From NORP181 sp047623555 (GTDB lineage: Bacteria > Pseudomonadota > Alphaproteobacteria > Rhodobacterales > Rhodobacteraceae): a stretch of DNA of 17,468 nt. The notes under the pieces are model-generated. The model saw nothing but the letters and a program-made list of their open reading frames with translations, did not search any database and was not told where the DNA came from. Positions 7,271 through 15,339 of the stretch are shown one piece after another. A program made the translations under genes and the position numbers. The DNA is taken from positions 1 through 17,468 of the forward strand of contig JBLHMP010000083.1 in NCBI GenBank assembly GCA_047623555.1. The letters are read 5' to 3'. Position 1 is the first letter of the stretch, and each line of letters begins with the position of its first letter.

Positions 7271-8860
7271 ATGGATATTCAACTCGACTTTATGGCGGGC
7301 CGCGTTACGGCTGGCAAAATGAACCGTCGTGAATTTATGGGCAAAGCGGCCGCACTGGGCGTCAGCGCCGTTGTCGCCAGCAGCATGTTTGCAGACGCGG
7401 CACACGCCGCGGGCCCAAAAATGGGCGGCAAGCTGACATTGGGCGTGTCGGGCGGCGAAAGCAGCAACACGCTTGACCCGGCACTGGTTGCCTCTGAGGT
7501 TCCATTGCAGGTTCTGCGCCATTGGGGTGACACGTTGCTGGCCGTTTCGCCAACAGGTGAGATTCAGAACCGTCTAGCCGAAAGTGTCGAATCCACAGCC
7601 GACGCCAAAACCTGGATGTTCAAAATCCGCAAGGATGTAGAATTCTCGAACGGCAGGACAATGACACCCGACGATGTGCTGCAAACCATCGAGCGTCATA
7701 GCAACGAAGAATCCACTTCTGGCGCTCTTGGTATCGTCAAAGGCATCGAATCGATGAAGGTCGAGGGCGATGTGTTCTCGGTTACGCTGACCAATCCAAA
7801 CGCCGACCTGCCCTACCTGCTGGCTGACTATCACTTGGTGATCCAGCCAGATGGCGGCATGAAAGACCCAACAGCGGGCATCGGCACGGGTGCTTATACC
7901 GTCGATGTCAACGAACCCGGCGTCCGTTATGTGTTCAAAAAGAACCCCAATGACTGGGATGCCGGCAATCGTGGTTATGCGGATGAAACCGAACTTCTGG
8001 TAATCAACGACGCCACCGCCCGGACCGCTGCGTTGCAGTCCGGTCAGGTAGATATGATTAACCGGGTTGACCCAAAGGTCGCGAAACTGCTGGATCGTGC
8101 GCCTAATCTGGACGTGCGTAACGTTTCGGGTCGCGGTCACTATGTGTTCATCATGCATATCGACACGGCACCGTTTGACAGCAACGATCTGCGCATGGCG
8201 CTGAAACTGTCGATCAACCGCGAAGAAATGGTCGACAAAATCTTGCGCGGCTATGGTGGTATTGGCAACGACATCCCAATCAACGCGGCCTATCCGTTGT
8301 TTGATGCAACCATTCCACAGCGTACATACGACATCGAAATGGCCAAAGAATACTATAAGAAATCTGGCCATGACGGTTCGCCGATCATCCTGCGGACTGC
8401 CGATGGCGCGTTCCCGGGTGCGGTTGATGCGGCAGCCTTGTTCCAGCAGTCGGCCCAAGCGGCTGGCATTCCACTGGAAATCAAGCGTGAACCAAACGAT
8501 GGTTACTGGTCGGAAGTCTGGAACAACAAACCGTTCTGTGCGTCCTACTGGGGTGGCCGTCCGGTGCAGGACCAGATGTATTCCACGGCATATCTGTCGA
8601 CTGCGGACTGGAACGACACACGGTTCAAGCGTGACGATTTCGATGCTTTGCTGAACAATGCCAAATCTCAGCTGGATCTGGTCAAGCGTAAGAACCTGTA
8701 TAGCCAGATGGGCAATATGTTGCGCGACGAAGGCGGACTTATCTGCCCGATGTTCAATGACTTCATTGACGCGGTCAGCAATACCGTCGGCGGCTATGAG
8801 CCCGATCCAAATGGCGAGCTGATGAACAGCTATGCCGGTATCCGGTGTTGGGTAGCCTAA
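7271..8860 (+). CDS. Peptide/nickel-type ABC transporter substrate-binding protein (SBP_bac_5) with Tat signal
   Basis: The 529-residue protein is a cluster-C/DppA-like binding protein. The N-terminus has a twin-arginine motif NRREFMGK (Arg19-Arg20), a hydrophobic stretch AAALGVSAVVASSMF and a probable cleavage site after AHA (about residue 46). It is therefore a folded Tat export substrate rather than a lipoprotein; there is no lipobox cysteine. The mature part shows family landmarks: LTLGVSGGESSNTLDPA, VEFSNGRTMTPDDVLQTI, GTGAYTVDVNEPGVRYVFKKNP, ALKLSINREEMVDKIL and AYPLFDA. A TTG at 7184 extends the frame, but the ATG at 7271 follows GGGAGA (7260-7265) and gives the proper Tat n-region, so it is chosen. 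The first permease begins 14 nt after its stop. The ligand is unknown; peptides, glutathione, opines or metal chelates are all possible for this fold. Confidence 0.92.
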   Translation: MDIQLDFMAGRVTAGKMNRREFMGKAAALGVSAVVASSMFADAAHAAGPKMGGKLTLGVSGGESSNTLDPALVASEVPLQVLRHWGDTLLAVSPTGEIQNRLAESVESTADAKTWMFKIRKDVEFSNGRTMTPDDVLQTIERHSNEESTSGALGIVKGIESMKVEGDVFSVTLTNPNADLPYLLADYHLVIQPDGGMKDPTAGIGTGAYTVDVNEPGVRYVFKKNPNDWDAGNRGYADETELLVINDATARTAALQSGQVDMINRVDPKVAKLLDRAPNLDVRNVSGRGHYVFIMHIDTAPFDSNDLRMALKLSINREEMVDKILRGYGGIGNDIPINAAYPLFDATIPQRTYDIEMAKEYYKKSGHDGSPIILRTADGAFPGAVDAAALFQQSAQAAGIPLEIKREPNDGYWSEVWNNKPFCASYWGGRPVQDQMYSTAYLSTADWNDTRFKRDDFDALLNNAKSQLDLVKRKNLYSQMGNMLRDEGGLICPMFNDFIDAVSNTVGGYEPDPNGELMNSYAGIRCWVA

Positions 8861-8874
8861 GGGCAATCTGGAAT

Positions 8875-9831
8875 ATGCACCCGATCCTGAAACTTGTTGC
8901 TCAGCGCCTGGCGCTGAGCAGCCTCTTGCTACTCGCTGCGTCGGTATTAATTTTTGTGGGAACACAAATTCTACCCGGTGATGTAGCCCAATCCATTCTT
9001 GGCCAATCCGCAACACCAGAATCACTGGCGAACCTGCGCAAAGAGCTTGGCCTCAACGACCCCGCGTCCACCCGCTATTTCAATTGGCTAAACGGCGTGA
9101 TGCACGGCGATCTTGGCGTCGCCCTGACCAACGGCCGCGACATTGCCGAATCCCTTGGCTATCGCCTGAAAAATACGCTGTTCTTGGCCGCCGCTGCCGC
9201 CGTCATCTCGGTGCCGCTGGCAATTTTCCTTGGCCTGTTGTCGGTGCGCTACAAAGACCGCTGGCCAGATAAACTCATCTCGGCTGTGACGCTCACCTCT
9301 ATTTCAATTCCCGAATTCCTCATCGGCTATGTGCTGATGTATTTTATCTCGGTGAAACTTGGTTGGTTTTCGTCCGTTGCGCTGATCAATAACGATATGT
9401 CGTTTTTTGAAAAACTGAACGCTATCGCGCTGCCCGTCATGGTGCTGGTGCTGGTTGTGCTGGCGCATATGATGCGCATGACCCGTGCTGCCATTCTGAA
9501 CGTCATGCAATCGGCCTATATCGAAACCGCCGAACTCAAGGGTCTGAGCGGCTTTGCTGTCATCGCCCGGCATGCCTTTCCCAACGCAATCGCGCCCATC
9601 GTTAACGTGGTAATGCTGAACCTCGCCTATCTGGTGGTGGGTGTTGTCGTGGTTGAGGTGGTGTTCGTCTATCCCGGCATGGGCCAGTATCTGGTCGACC
9701 ACGTATCCAAACGTGACGTGCCGGTGGTGCAGGCCTGTGGCATCATCTTTGCCGCCGTTTACATCGGCCTGAACATGGTTGCCGACATCGTGTCAATTTT
9801 GGCCAATCCGCGTCTGAGACATCCAAAATGA
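8875..9831 (+). CDS. ABC transporter permease, DppB/OppB type
   Basis: The 318-residue inner-membrane protein has the DppB layout. The first membrane helix is at about 11-31, followed by the periplasmic block LPGDVAQSILG (33-43) and TPESLANLRKELGL (47-60). Further helices lie near 101-122, 143-161, 185-200, 243-263 and 288-310. The cytoplasmic EAA loop is at about 217-239 (ETAELKGLSGFAVIARHAFPNAI), which docks on the ATPase. The ATG at 8875 is preferred to a GTG at 8845, which would overlap the binding-protein gene and add an atypical ten-residue tail; AAGGG (8859-8863) precedes it. Its stop overlaps the next start by 4 nt (ATGA), which implies translational coupling with the second permease. 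Confidence 0.93.
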   Translation: MHPILKLVAQRLALSSLLLLAASVLIFVGTQILPGDVAQSILGQSATPESLANLRKELGLNDPASTRYFNWLNGVMHGDLGVALTNGRDIAESLGYRLKNTLFLAAAAAVISVPLAIFLGLLSVRYKDRWPDKLISAVTLTSISIPEFLIGYVLMYFISVKLGWFSSVALINNDMSFFEKLNAIALPVMVLVLVVLAHMMRMTRAAILNVMQSAYIETAELKGLSGFAVIARHAFPNAIAPIVNVVMLNLAYLVVGVVVVEVVFVYPGMGQYLVDHVSKRDVPVVQACGIIFAAVYIGLNMVADIVSILANPRLRHPK

Positions 9832-10646
9832 TGAAAAATATCCCCCTCCCCGCCTTGGTCGGGTTGTTCGTGACTGGCCTTTATTTCCTAATGGCGCTAT
9901 TCGCTCCATTCATCGCCCCCTACGGCATGGCCGAAATCGTCGGCGATGTCTGGGAGCCCTCGTCCTCCAAGTTCTGGCTTGGTACTGACAGCATTGGCCG
10001 CGACCTGCTGACCCGGATGATTTACGGTGGCCGTACCACTATCTGGATCGCCACAATGGGCACCATCCTGAGCTTTACCACCGGTTCGATCCTTGGCTTT
10101 ATTGCTGCGGTGTCTGGTGGCTGGGTTGACCAGGTGTTGTCGCGTCTTATCGACCTGTTGATGTCGATCCCGTCTCTGATCTTTGCACTGGTTGTTCTGT
10201 CGGTCATGCCGGTGACGGTTACCGTGTTGATCCTGGTCATGGGCCTGCTTGATTCCACTCGCGTGTTCCGACTGGCGCGCGCTGTGGCGGTTGATATCAC
10301 GGTGATGGACTATGTCGAGGCCGCACGTTTGCGGGGCGAAAAAATCGGCTGGATCATCTTTCGTGAAATCCTGCCCAACGCGCTGTCGCCGCTGGTTGCC
10401 GAAATGGGTCTGCGGTTCATCTTTATGGTGCTGTTTGTATCGACCTTGTCGTTCCTTGGCCTTGGCGTTCAACCGCCTCAGGCTGACTGGGGTGGCATTG
10501 TGAAAGAGAACAAAGAGGGCATCGTCTACGGTATTCCGGCGGCTTTGGCTCCGGCCTTTGCCATCGCAACACTGGCGATCTCGGTCAATCTCGTGGCCGA
10601 TTGGGTGCTGAACCGCACCACCAGCCTCAAGGGAGGACGCGGATAA
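9828..10646 (+). CDS. ABC transporter permease, DppC/OppC type
   Basis: The 272-residue protein is the second membrane subunit. The short N-terminus and first helix (8-30) are followed by the DppC hallmark FWLGTDSIGRDLLTRMIYGG (49-68), then helices near 73-95, 112-128, 130-142, 195-212 and 240-260. The EAA loop lies at about 164-186 (EAARLRGEKIGWIIFREILPN). It forms a heterodimer with the preceding permease. Two consecutive ATG codons (9828 and 9831) are possible starts; the first overlaps the upstream stop as ATGA. The stop TAA shares one base with the ATPase ATG (TAATG at 10644-10648). Confidence 0.94.
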   Translation: MMKNIPLPALVGLFVTGLYFLMALFAPFIAPYGMAEIVGDVWEPSSSKFWLGTDSIGRDLLTRMIYGGRTTIWIATMGTILSFTTGSILGFIAAVSGGWVDQVLSRLIDLLMSIPSLIFALVVLSVMPVTVTVLILVMGLLDSTRVFRLARAVAVDITVMDYVEAARLRGEKIGWIIFREILPNALSPLVAEMGLRFIFMVLFVSTLSFLGLGVQPPQADWGGIVKENKEGIVYGIPAALAPAFAIATLAISVNLVADWVLNRTTSLKGGRG

Positions 10647-12283
10647 TGACCGAACCACTGCTGAAAATCCGCAACCTGAAAATTGGCGCAACGGTTTATC
10701 CCCCCGGGGAAAAGCCGCATCCAATCGAAATCGTGCATGGCGTGTCGTTTGATCTTGCGCCGGGCAAAGTGTTGGGCCTGATCGGCGAATCCGGAGCCGG
10801 CAAATCCACCATTGGGTTGGCTGCTCTTGGCTATGGCCGAGGTGGGGTCGAGTTGACCGGAGGCGAAGTTTGGGTTAACGGGCGCGACATCCTCAAGGGA
10901 AACATTCGCGATCTGCGCAAACTGCGCGGCGCCGAAGTCACCTATGTGGCGCAATCCGCGGCTGCCTCGTTCAATCCGGCAAAAAAGCTGATGGAACAAA
11001 TTATTGAGGGCTCAGTCTCGCACGGTCGGTTTTCCTACAAAAAAGCCGAAGAGCGGGCGGTGAACCTGTTCCGCAGTCTCGGCCTGCCGGACCCGGAAAC
11101 CATCGGCAACCGCTATCCGCATCAGGTGTCAGGTGGCCAATTACAGCGCTGCATGACGGCGCTGGCCTTGTGTCCGCAACCCGATCTGGTGGTGTTTGAC
11201 GAACCAACCACGGCGCTGGACGTAACAACCCAGATCGACGTGCTGGCGGCGATCAAAGACGCGATCCGCGATACCGGCGTTGCCGCACTTTATATCACCC
11301 ACGATCTGGCCGTTGTGGCCCAGGTCAGCGACCACATCATGGTGCTACGGCAAGGCGATACCGTTGAATACGGTGACACCGACCAGATCATCAACAACCC
11401 AAAAGAAGACTACACCAAAGCACTGGTGTCCGTGCGCAGCATCGACCACGAAGAAAAGCGACCCGGCACAAATCCGATGCTGAGCTGCCAGAACATCACG
11501 GCGCGGTACAAAGGCACCAATTTCGACGTACTGCACAATGTGTCGGTCGAGCTGCACCCCGGTCAAACGCTGGCGATTGTTGGTGAAAGCGGCTCGGGAA
11601 AGTCAACGCTTGCCCGCGTCATCACCGGGTTGTTGCCGCCGCGCGATGGTCAGATAGACTTTGCCGGGCGGACATTATCGCCGGATCTGGCGGGGCGAAA
11701 CATCGACGATCTGCGCGAATTGCAGATGATCTATCAGATGGCCGATGTCGCGATGAACCCGCGCCAGACAGTTGGCACCATCATCGGGCGGCCTTTGGAG
11801 TTCTACTTTGGCCTAAAGGGTGAGGAAAAGCGCAAACGCATTGCCGAATTACTGGAAGAGATCGAAATGGGTCAGGGGTTCATTGACCGCTATCCAGCCG
11901 AACTTTCTGGCGGACAAAAGCAACGCGTTTGTATTGCCAGATCACTGGCCGCCAAGCCCAAGATCATCATCTGTGACGAGGTGACTTCGGCGCTTGACCC
12001 ACTTGTGGCTGATGGCATCCTGAAACTACTGCTGGACCTGCAGAAACGCGAAGACGTCGCCTATCTGTTCATCACCCACGATCTGGCCACAGTGCGCGCC
12101 ATTGCCGACAGTATCGCGGTGATGCACCAAGGCAAAGTCGTGCGCTACGGGCCAAAATCCGAAGTGCTGGCGCCTCCGTATGATGATTACACCGATTTGC
12201 TGCTTAGCTCGGTCCCCGAGATGCGTCTGGGCTGGCTGGAAGAAGTGATCGCAAACCGCAAAATGGAAAGCGCTGGTAACTAG
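10646..12283 (+). CDS. ABC transporter ATP-binding protein with two fused nucleotide-binding domains (DppD-DppF-like)
   Basis: The 545-residue cytoplasmic ATPase has two complete nucleotide-binding domains in one chain. Domain 1 has Walker A GESGAGKS (47-54), signature VSGGQ (161-165), Walker B LVVFDE (181-186) and the switch His219. Domain 2 has Walker A GESGSGKS (313-320), signature LSGGQ (420-424), Walker B IIICDE (440-445) and His478. All catalytic residues are present in both. One gene thus replaces the usual dppD and dppF pair, and a single polypeptide could power both permeases. The ATG at 10646, with GGGAGG at 10631-10636, is chosen over an upstream frame extension to 10601 that lies inside the permease gene. 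A strong inverted repeat follows, marking the likely end of the core importer transcript. Confidence 0.94.
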   Translation: MTEPLLKIRNLKIGATVYPPGEKPHPIEIVHGVSFDLAPGKVLGLIGESGAGKSTIGLAALGYGRGGVELTGGEVWVNGRDILKGNIRDLRKLRGAEVTYVAQSAAASFNPAKKLMEQIIEGSVSHGRFSYKKAEERAVNLFRSLGLPDPETIGNRYPHQVSGGQLQRCMTALALCPQPDLVVFDEPTTALDVTTQIDVLAAIKDAIRDTGVAALYITHDLAVVAQVSDHIMVLRQGDTVEYGDTDQIINNPKEDYTKALVSVRSIDHEEKRPGTNPMLSCQNITARYKGTNFDVLHNVSVELHPGQTLAIVGESGSGKSTLARVITGLLPPRDGQIDFAGRTLSPDLAGRNIDDLRELQMIYQMADVAMNPRQTVGTIIGRPLEFYFGLKGEEKRKRIAELLEEIEMGQGFIDRYPAELSGGQKQRVCIARSLAAKPKIIICDEVTSALDPLVADGILKLLLDLQKREDVAYLFITHDLATVRAIADSIAVMHQGKVVRYGPKSEVLAPPYDDYTDLLLSSVPEMRLGWLEEVIANRKMESAGN

Positions 12284-12290
12284 TCGGCCT

Positions 12291-12328
12291 TTTCCAGTTT
12301 CCATAAATATCCCCGCCGGAGGCAAAAA
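12291..12328 (+). repeat. Dispersed intergenic repeat, copy 2
   Basis: This copy is 36/38 identical to 1575-1612, including the exact AATATCCCCGCCGGAGGC core and the flanking TTTCCA-xTTTCCA and A-tract. Here the core is followed by its own inverted copy, so this locus has the complete hairpin form of the element. Confidence 0.8.
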
Positions 12329-12356
12329 AACTTTCATGCCTCCGGCGGGGATATTT
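12305..12356 (+). terminator. Long perfect inverted repeat, probable transcription terminator or RNA-processing hairpin
   Basis: A 19-bp perfect stem is formed by 12305-12323 and 12338-12356 (right arm GCCTCCGGCGGGGATATTT), with a 14-nt loop containing seven A. It begins 22 nt after the ATPase stop. The A/T ends of the stem give AUAUUU at the 3' side, but there is no long U-tract, so it could stabilise the upstream mRNA end as much as terminate it. Being symmetric, it would form on either strand. Confidence 0.7.
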
Positions 12357-12385
12357 CCAAACAAAAGAAATTGGGAAAATGACAA

Positions 12386-13222
12386 GTGGATAACAAACTA
12401 CTCCTGATCATTCTGGACGGCGTGCCATGGCGCAATTGGCGTCGGTTATTTGGCAATCTCGAAGGTTGGGTAGACTCAGGCGACGCGCGCGTGTGGAAAA
12501 CCCGCGCCGCGCTGCCGTCGATTTCGGCCAGCTGCTACGCCACCATCCATACGGGCGTCACCCCACAGGTGCATGGCTGTACTGGCAATGGCAATGTGTT
12601 CCGCCTATCTCAGCCAGATGTGTTCAGTCAGACCCGCTTGGCTGGGGGCATCACCGGAGCAGTCGCCCATTCGTTCTGGTCCGAATTTTTTAACCGCCAC
12701 CCGTTCGATTTTGTCCGTGATATCGAATATGATGAACCCGACAGCGACACCATCAATCATGGCCGGTTTCACACTATGACCGCCTATGGTCACAACAATC
12801 AGATGACGCCATCCGATGTGGACTTGTTTGCCACACTGACCAATCTGTGCCTACGGTTTGGGTTGAATTACGGCATGCTGCACACCTGCACGCTGGATAG
12901 CATGGGCCATCGGTTTTTCCACGAAAGCCCCGAAATGGATCACGCCTGCGCCGTCATGGACGAAATGCTGGCACCGTTTATCCCGCAATGGTTGGCCGCC
13001 GGATACGAGATCATCATCACCGCCGACCACGGTCAGGATGAACGCGGCCACCATGGCGGGCGATCAGACCTGCAACGGGATGCGGCGCTGTATTATTTTG
13101 GCCCGGCCAAAGGTCCAGACGAAGGCACGATCATTGATCAGGTACAACTGGCACCAACGATCCTGTCACGCCTTGGCGCCCCCATTCCCGAGACAATGAA
13201 GGCTAAAAGGTTTCTCAGCTAG
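12386..13222 (+). CDS. Type I phosphodiesterase / nucleotide pyrophosphatase (alkaline phosphatase superfamily)
   Basis: The 278-residue protein keeps the two-metal set of the alkaline phosphatase superfamily: Asp11 (LIILDGVPW), a Ser nucleophile in the LPSISASCYATIHTG segment (Ser46 or Ser48), Asp171 and His175 (TLDSMGH), Asp214-His215 (TADHG) and His222/His223 (GHHGG). TGVTPQVHG (56-64) is typical of the NPP branch. There is no signal peptide, so it is cytoplasmic. It is shorter than most NPP enzymes and has no extra domain. The start is GTG at 12386 after TTGGGA (12371-12376); the nearby ATG at 12379 runs into a stop after four codons. It lies behind the importer hairpin on the same strand, so co-regulation is uncertain. 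A phosphoester or pyrophosphate in the imported substrate's metabolism would explain its place (inference). Confidence 0.83.
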   Translation: MDNKLLLIILDGVPWRNWRRLFGNLEGWVDSGDARVWKTRAALPSISASCYATIHTGVTPQVHGCTGNGNVFRLSQPDVFSQTRLAGGITGAVAHSFWSEFFNRHPFDFVRDIEYDEPDSDTINHGRFHTMTAYGHNNQMTPSDVDLFATLTNLCLRFGLNYGMLHTCTLDSMGHRFFHESPEMDHACAVMDEMLAPFIPQWLAAGYEIIITADHGQDERGHHGGRSDLQRDAALYYFGPAKGPDEGTIIDQVQLAPTILSRLGAPIPETMKAKRFLS

Positions 13223-13240
13223 GCAGGACCTTTGCTGACC

Positions 13241-13271
13241 GGGGCGTAGGGTGGGTGAAAACCCACGCCCC
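13241..13271. terminator. Bidirectional terminator between convergent genes
   Basis: GGGGCGT (13241-13247) pairs with ACGCCCC (13265-13271), and an inner GGGT/ACCC stem closes a GAAA tetraloop, with a small bulge (AGGGT) on the left arm. TTTT follows on the + strand (13279-13282). It lies in the 58-nt gap between the phosphodiesterase and the acyl-CoA synthetase, which run toward each other, where a shared terminator is expected. Confidence 0.65.
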
Positions 13272-13280
13272 CTGCCCGTT

Positions 13281-15167
13281 TTAAACTGTGCCCGCCCATT
13301 CCCAGGCATTGGTGTATTCGCCCAACAACTTGCCTACGCCGGCCTCATCAGCACCGTTCTGATGAAGCTGCGCCACCAATCCACGTTTCTTGTCATCCAC
13401 AACCGACACCACCCGCGCGTGATGGCCCTGCGCCTCAAGTGCCGCGTTAAACACCCGGGTAATGGCGTGTTTGCGCAAATCAGGTTTGAACACTTTGCCG
13501 ACGGCAGTTTTGGGTAACTCATCCAAAATGGTGATATGCTTGGGCCGCGCCGCACGTTCATGGACATGCACTTTGCAATATTCGACAAGCTCTTCGGCCG
13601 TCACACTGGCACCCGCCACCAGTTCAACAAACGCGCAGGCCAGTTCACCCGAATGCGCATCCGGCTGACCAATCGCTCCGGCAAAGCCAACGGCTTCATG
13701 GCCGAGCAAAGCCTCTTCGATTTCGGCGGGGTCAATATTGTGACCACCGCGAATGATCAGATCCTTGGCCCGTCCGGTGATCCACAAATAGCCATCGGCA
13801 TCAATCCGGCCCAAATCACCCGTCCGCAGGTATTTATCCTGATAGAACAGATCTACGTTCTTTTCGACTTCGGTATAGGTGTGCCCCGCATAAACCCCAG
13901 GGTTTGATATGCAGATTTCGCCAATCTCATCCACGTCAGCGTCAATCGGCCCATCGGCTGAGCCTTTATAGATTTTAACGTCAGTATACGGAAACGGAAT
14001 ACCAATTGAGCCGATTTTCTTTTCACCATCCACCGGATTGCCAGATACAAGGCAGGTTGCCTCGGTCAGGCCATACCCTTCGATGATGGTTACACCGGTG
14101 GCTTTCTCAAAGCGGCGATACAGTTCCAAAGGCAGCGGTGCCGAACCGGAGAACGCCTTTTTCACCGTGCTGATATCCGCATTCACCGGACGTTGCATTG
14201 TAGCGGCAATTGCGGTGGGCACAGTGACGATAAACGTCGTTTTATAGCGCTCGTTCAGCTTCCAGAAATTATCAAACACGCCCTCGCCGCGATAACCTTG
14301 CGGCGTTGGCAGGATCACATGCGCACCGCAATACACCGCCGCCATCAGGATCACGTGACAGGCCATCACGTGGAACATCGGTAGTGGGCACATGATGTTG
14401 TCTTCTTCAGACAACAGCAGCTCGCCACCAATCCAGCCATTATACACCATGCCAGAATACTTATGCTGTGCCACCTTTGGCATACCCGTGGTACCGCCAG
14501 TGTGGAAATAGAATGCCACCCGGTCCTCGGAACTGTCGGCAAAGGCCAGGGTCTTGGGCTGCTTTGCTATTTCTTTGTTGAAATTCAGATAGTCCGCAGT
14601 AAGCGAGCCCTCCATCTTTGGACGCACCAACGGCACAATCCACGATTTTGGCGGGGTCAGATAGCGGTTCAAATCAATTTCAAGAACCGTTTTCACGTTC
14701 GGCGCATGGCGCACTGCCTCGGCGGTTTTCTGAGCCACATCCGATTTCGGGAACGCCTTGAGCGTCACCACAACTTTGGCATTGGTTTCGCGCAGGATTG
14801 AGCCAATCTGCTCAGGCTCAAGCAGCGGGTTCACCGGGTTGACGATACCAGCAATGGCACCACCAAGCAGCGTCAGAACGGTTTCGTTACAGTTGGGCAG
14901 GACAAAGGCCACGACATCGGTCTCACCAACCCCAAGCGAGCGAAATAAATTCGCCGCCTGAACCGTTTTTTCCAGCAGCTGAACCCAATTAAAGGTTTCC
15001 GCCTTATCCGTTGGCCCAGACAAAAGCTGGAATGTCAGCGCGTCACTTTTGGGGTGTTTCGCAGCCGTTGCAGATAACATTTGATATAGCGTGACCGGCA
15101 AATCCCGTTCACTCCATGGCATTTCATTCTCGATCGCGTTGCGATCCGCCACACTTGCGATAGTCAT
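13281..15167 (-). CDS. Acyl-CoA synthetase (AMP-binding, ANL superfamily)
   Basis: The 628-residue protein has all core ANL motifs: ATP-binding loop TGGTTGMPK (223-231), GYGLTE (364-369), YLRTGD (446-451), the hinge region GRAKDLIIRGG (465-475) and the catalytic lysine Lys558 in PKTAVGKVFK. It would activate a carboxylic acid to acyl-AMP and then acyl-CoA in the cytoplasm. Chain-length preference cannot be read. No signal peptide or carrier-protein domain is present. A GGGAGGA site (complement of 15175-15181) lies before the ATG. Its 189-nt leader from the upstream exporter gene contains several small inverted repeats, listed separately. The C-terminal extension after A10 (about 570-628) is longer than in minimal FadD proteins but contains no recognisable domain. 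Confidence 0.93.
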   Translation of the reverse strand: MTIASVADRNAIENEMPWSERDLPVTLYQMLSATAAKHPKSDALTFQLLSGPTDKAETFNWVQLLEKTVQAANLFRSLGVGETDVVAFVLPNCNETVLTLLGGAIAGIVNPVNPLLEPEQIGSILRETNAKVVVTLKAFPKSDVAQKTAEAVRHAPNVKTVLEIDLNRYLTPPKSWIVPLVRPKMEGSLTADYLNFNKEIAKQPKTLAFADSSEDRVAFYFHTGGTTGMPKVAQHKYSGMVYNGWIGGELLLSEEDNIMCPLPMFHVMACHVILMAAVYCGAHVILPTPQGYRGEGVFDNFWKLNERYKTTFIVTVPTAIAATMQRPVNADISTVKKAFSGSAPLPLELYRRFEKATGVTIIEGYGLTEATCLVSGNPVDGEKKIGSIGIPFPYTDVKIYKGSADGPIDADVDEIGEICISNPGVYAGHTYTEVEKNVDLFYQDKYLRTGDLGRIDADGYLWITGRAKDLIIRGGHNIDPAEIEEALLGHEAVGFAGAIGQPDAHSGELACAFVELVAGASVTAEELVEYCKVHVHERAARPKHITILDELPKTAVGKVFKPDLRKHAITRVFNAALEAQGHHARVVSVVDDKKRGLVAQLHQNGADEAGVGKLLGEYTNAWEWAGTV

Positions 15168-15189
15168 TATCGCGTCCTCCCTGATTGCC

Positions 15190-15218
15190 CGACTACGGGC
15201 TTATGATGTCCCTAGTCG
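15190..15218 (-). promoter_or_regulatory. Inverted repeat in the leader of the acyl-CoA synthetase gene
   Basis: CGACTA (15190-15195) plus GGG (15197-15199) pair with CCC (15210-15212) plus TAGTCG (15213-15218): nine base pairs with one bulged base and a 10-nt loop. It ends 23 nt upstream of the ATG on the - strand, just before the ribosome binding site. It could be an operator or an mRNA leader hairpin; I cannot name a regulator. Confidence 0.3.
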
Positions 15219-15292
15219 TCAAGATGCGTGGAAATCCGCAATAGCGCAAGTCAGCGGTGCCCTGACGTTACGCCGCTCGGGGCTCGCGTGCC

Positions 15293-15311
15293 GCATTTTC
15301 AAAGGAAATGC
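15293..15311. promoter_or_regulatory. Short imperfect palindrome upstream of the acyl-CoA synthetase gene
   Basis: GCATTTTC, AAA, GGAAATGC: eight pairs including one T-G, with a 3-nt centre. No T-tract follows on either strand, so it is not an obvious terminator. It lies about 125-145 nt upstream of the synthetase ATG, a plausible operator position. No known box is recognised. Confidence 0.2.
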
Positions 15312-15324
15312 CAAAATATGTCGT

Positions 15325-15339
15325 GGCCCCGTGGGGGCC
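15325..15339 (-). terminator. GC-rich hairpin after the ABC exporter gene
   Basis: GGCCCC and GGGGCC flank a 3-nt loop (GTG on the + strand), 18 nt beyond the exporter stop. On the - strand, ACGACATATTTT follows, so the T-tract is distant and weak. It may end or pause the exporter transcript before the acyl-CoA synthetase. Confidence 0.35.

Noticed and set aside
7574..9025. 483-codon open frame on the - strand opposite the binding-protein and permease genes
   Set aside because: It is an antisense shadow: the + strand frames have clear family motifs throughout, and the - strand product has no recognisable domain, no ribosome binding site and a composition typical of complement translation.
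9828..9862. Third copy of the dispersed repeat (AAAAATATCCCCCTCCCCGCC resembles the core, split here as AAAAATATCCCC and CTCCCCGCC)
   Set aside because: Only the AAAAATATCCCC portion matches, the GCCGGAGGC half is absent, and the bases code for a normal permease N-terminus; chance similarity is enough.
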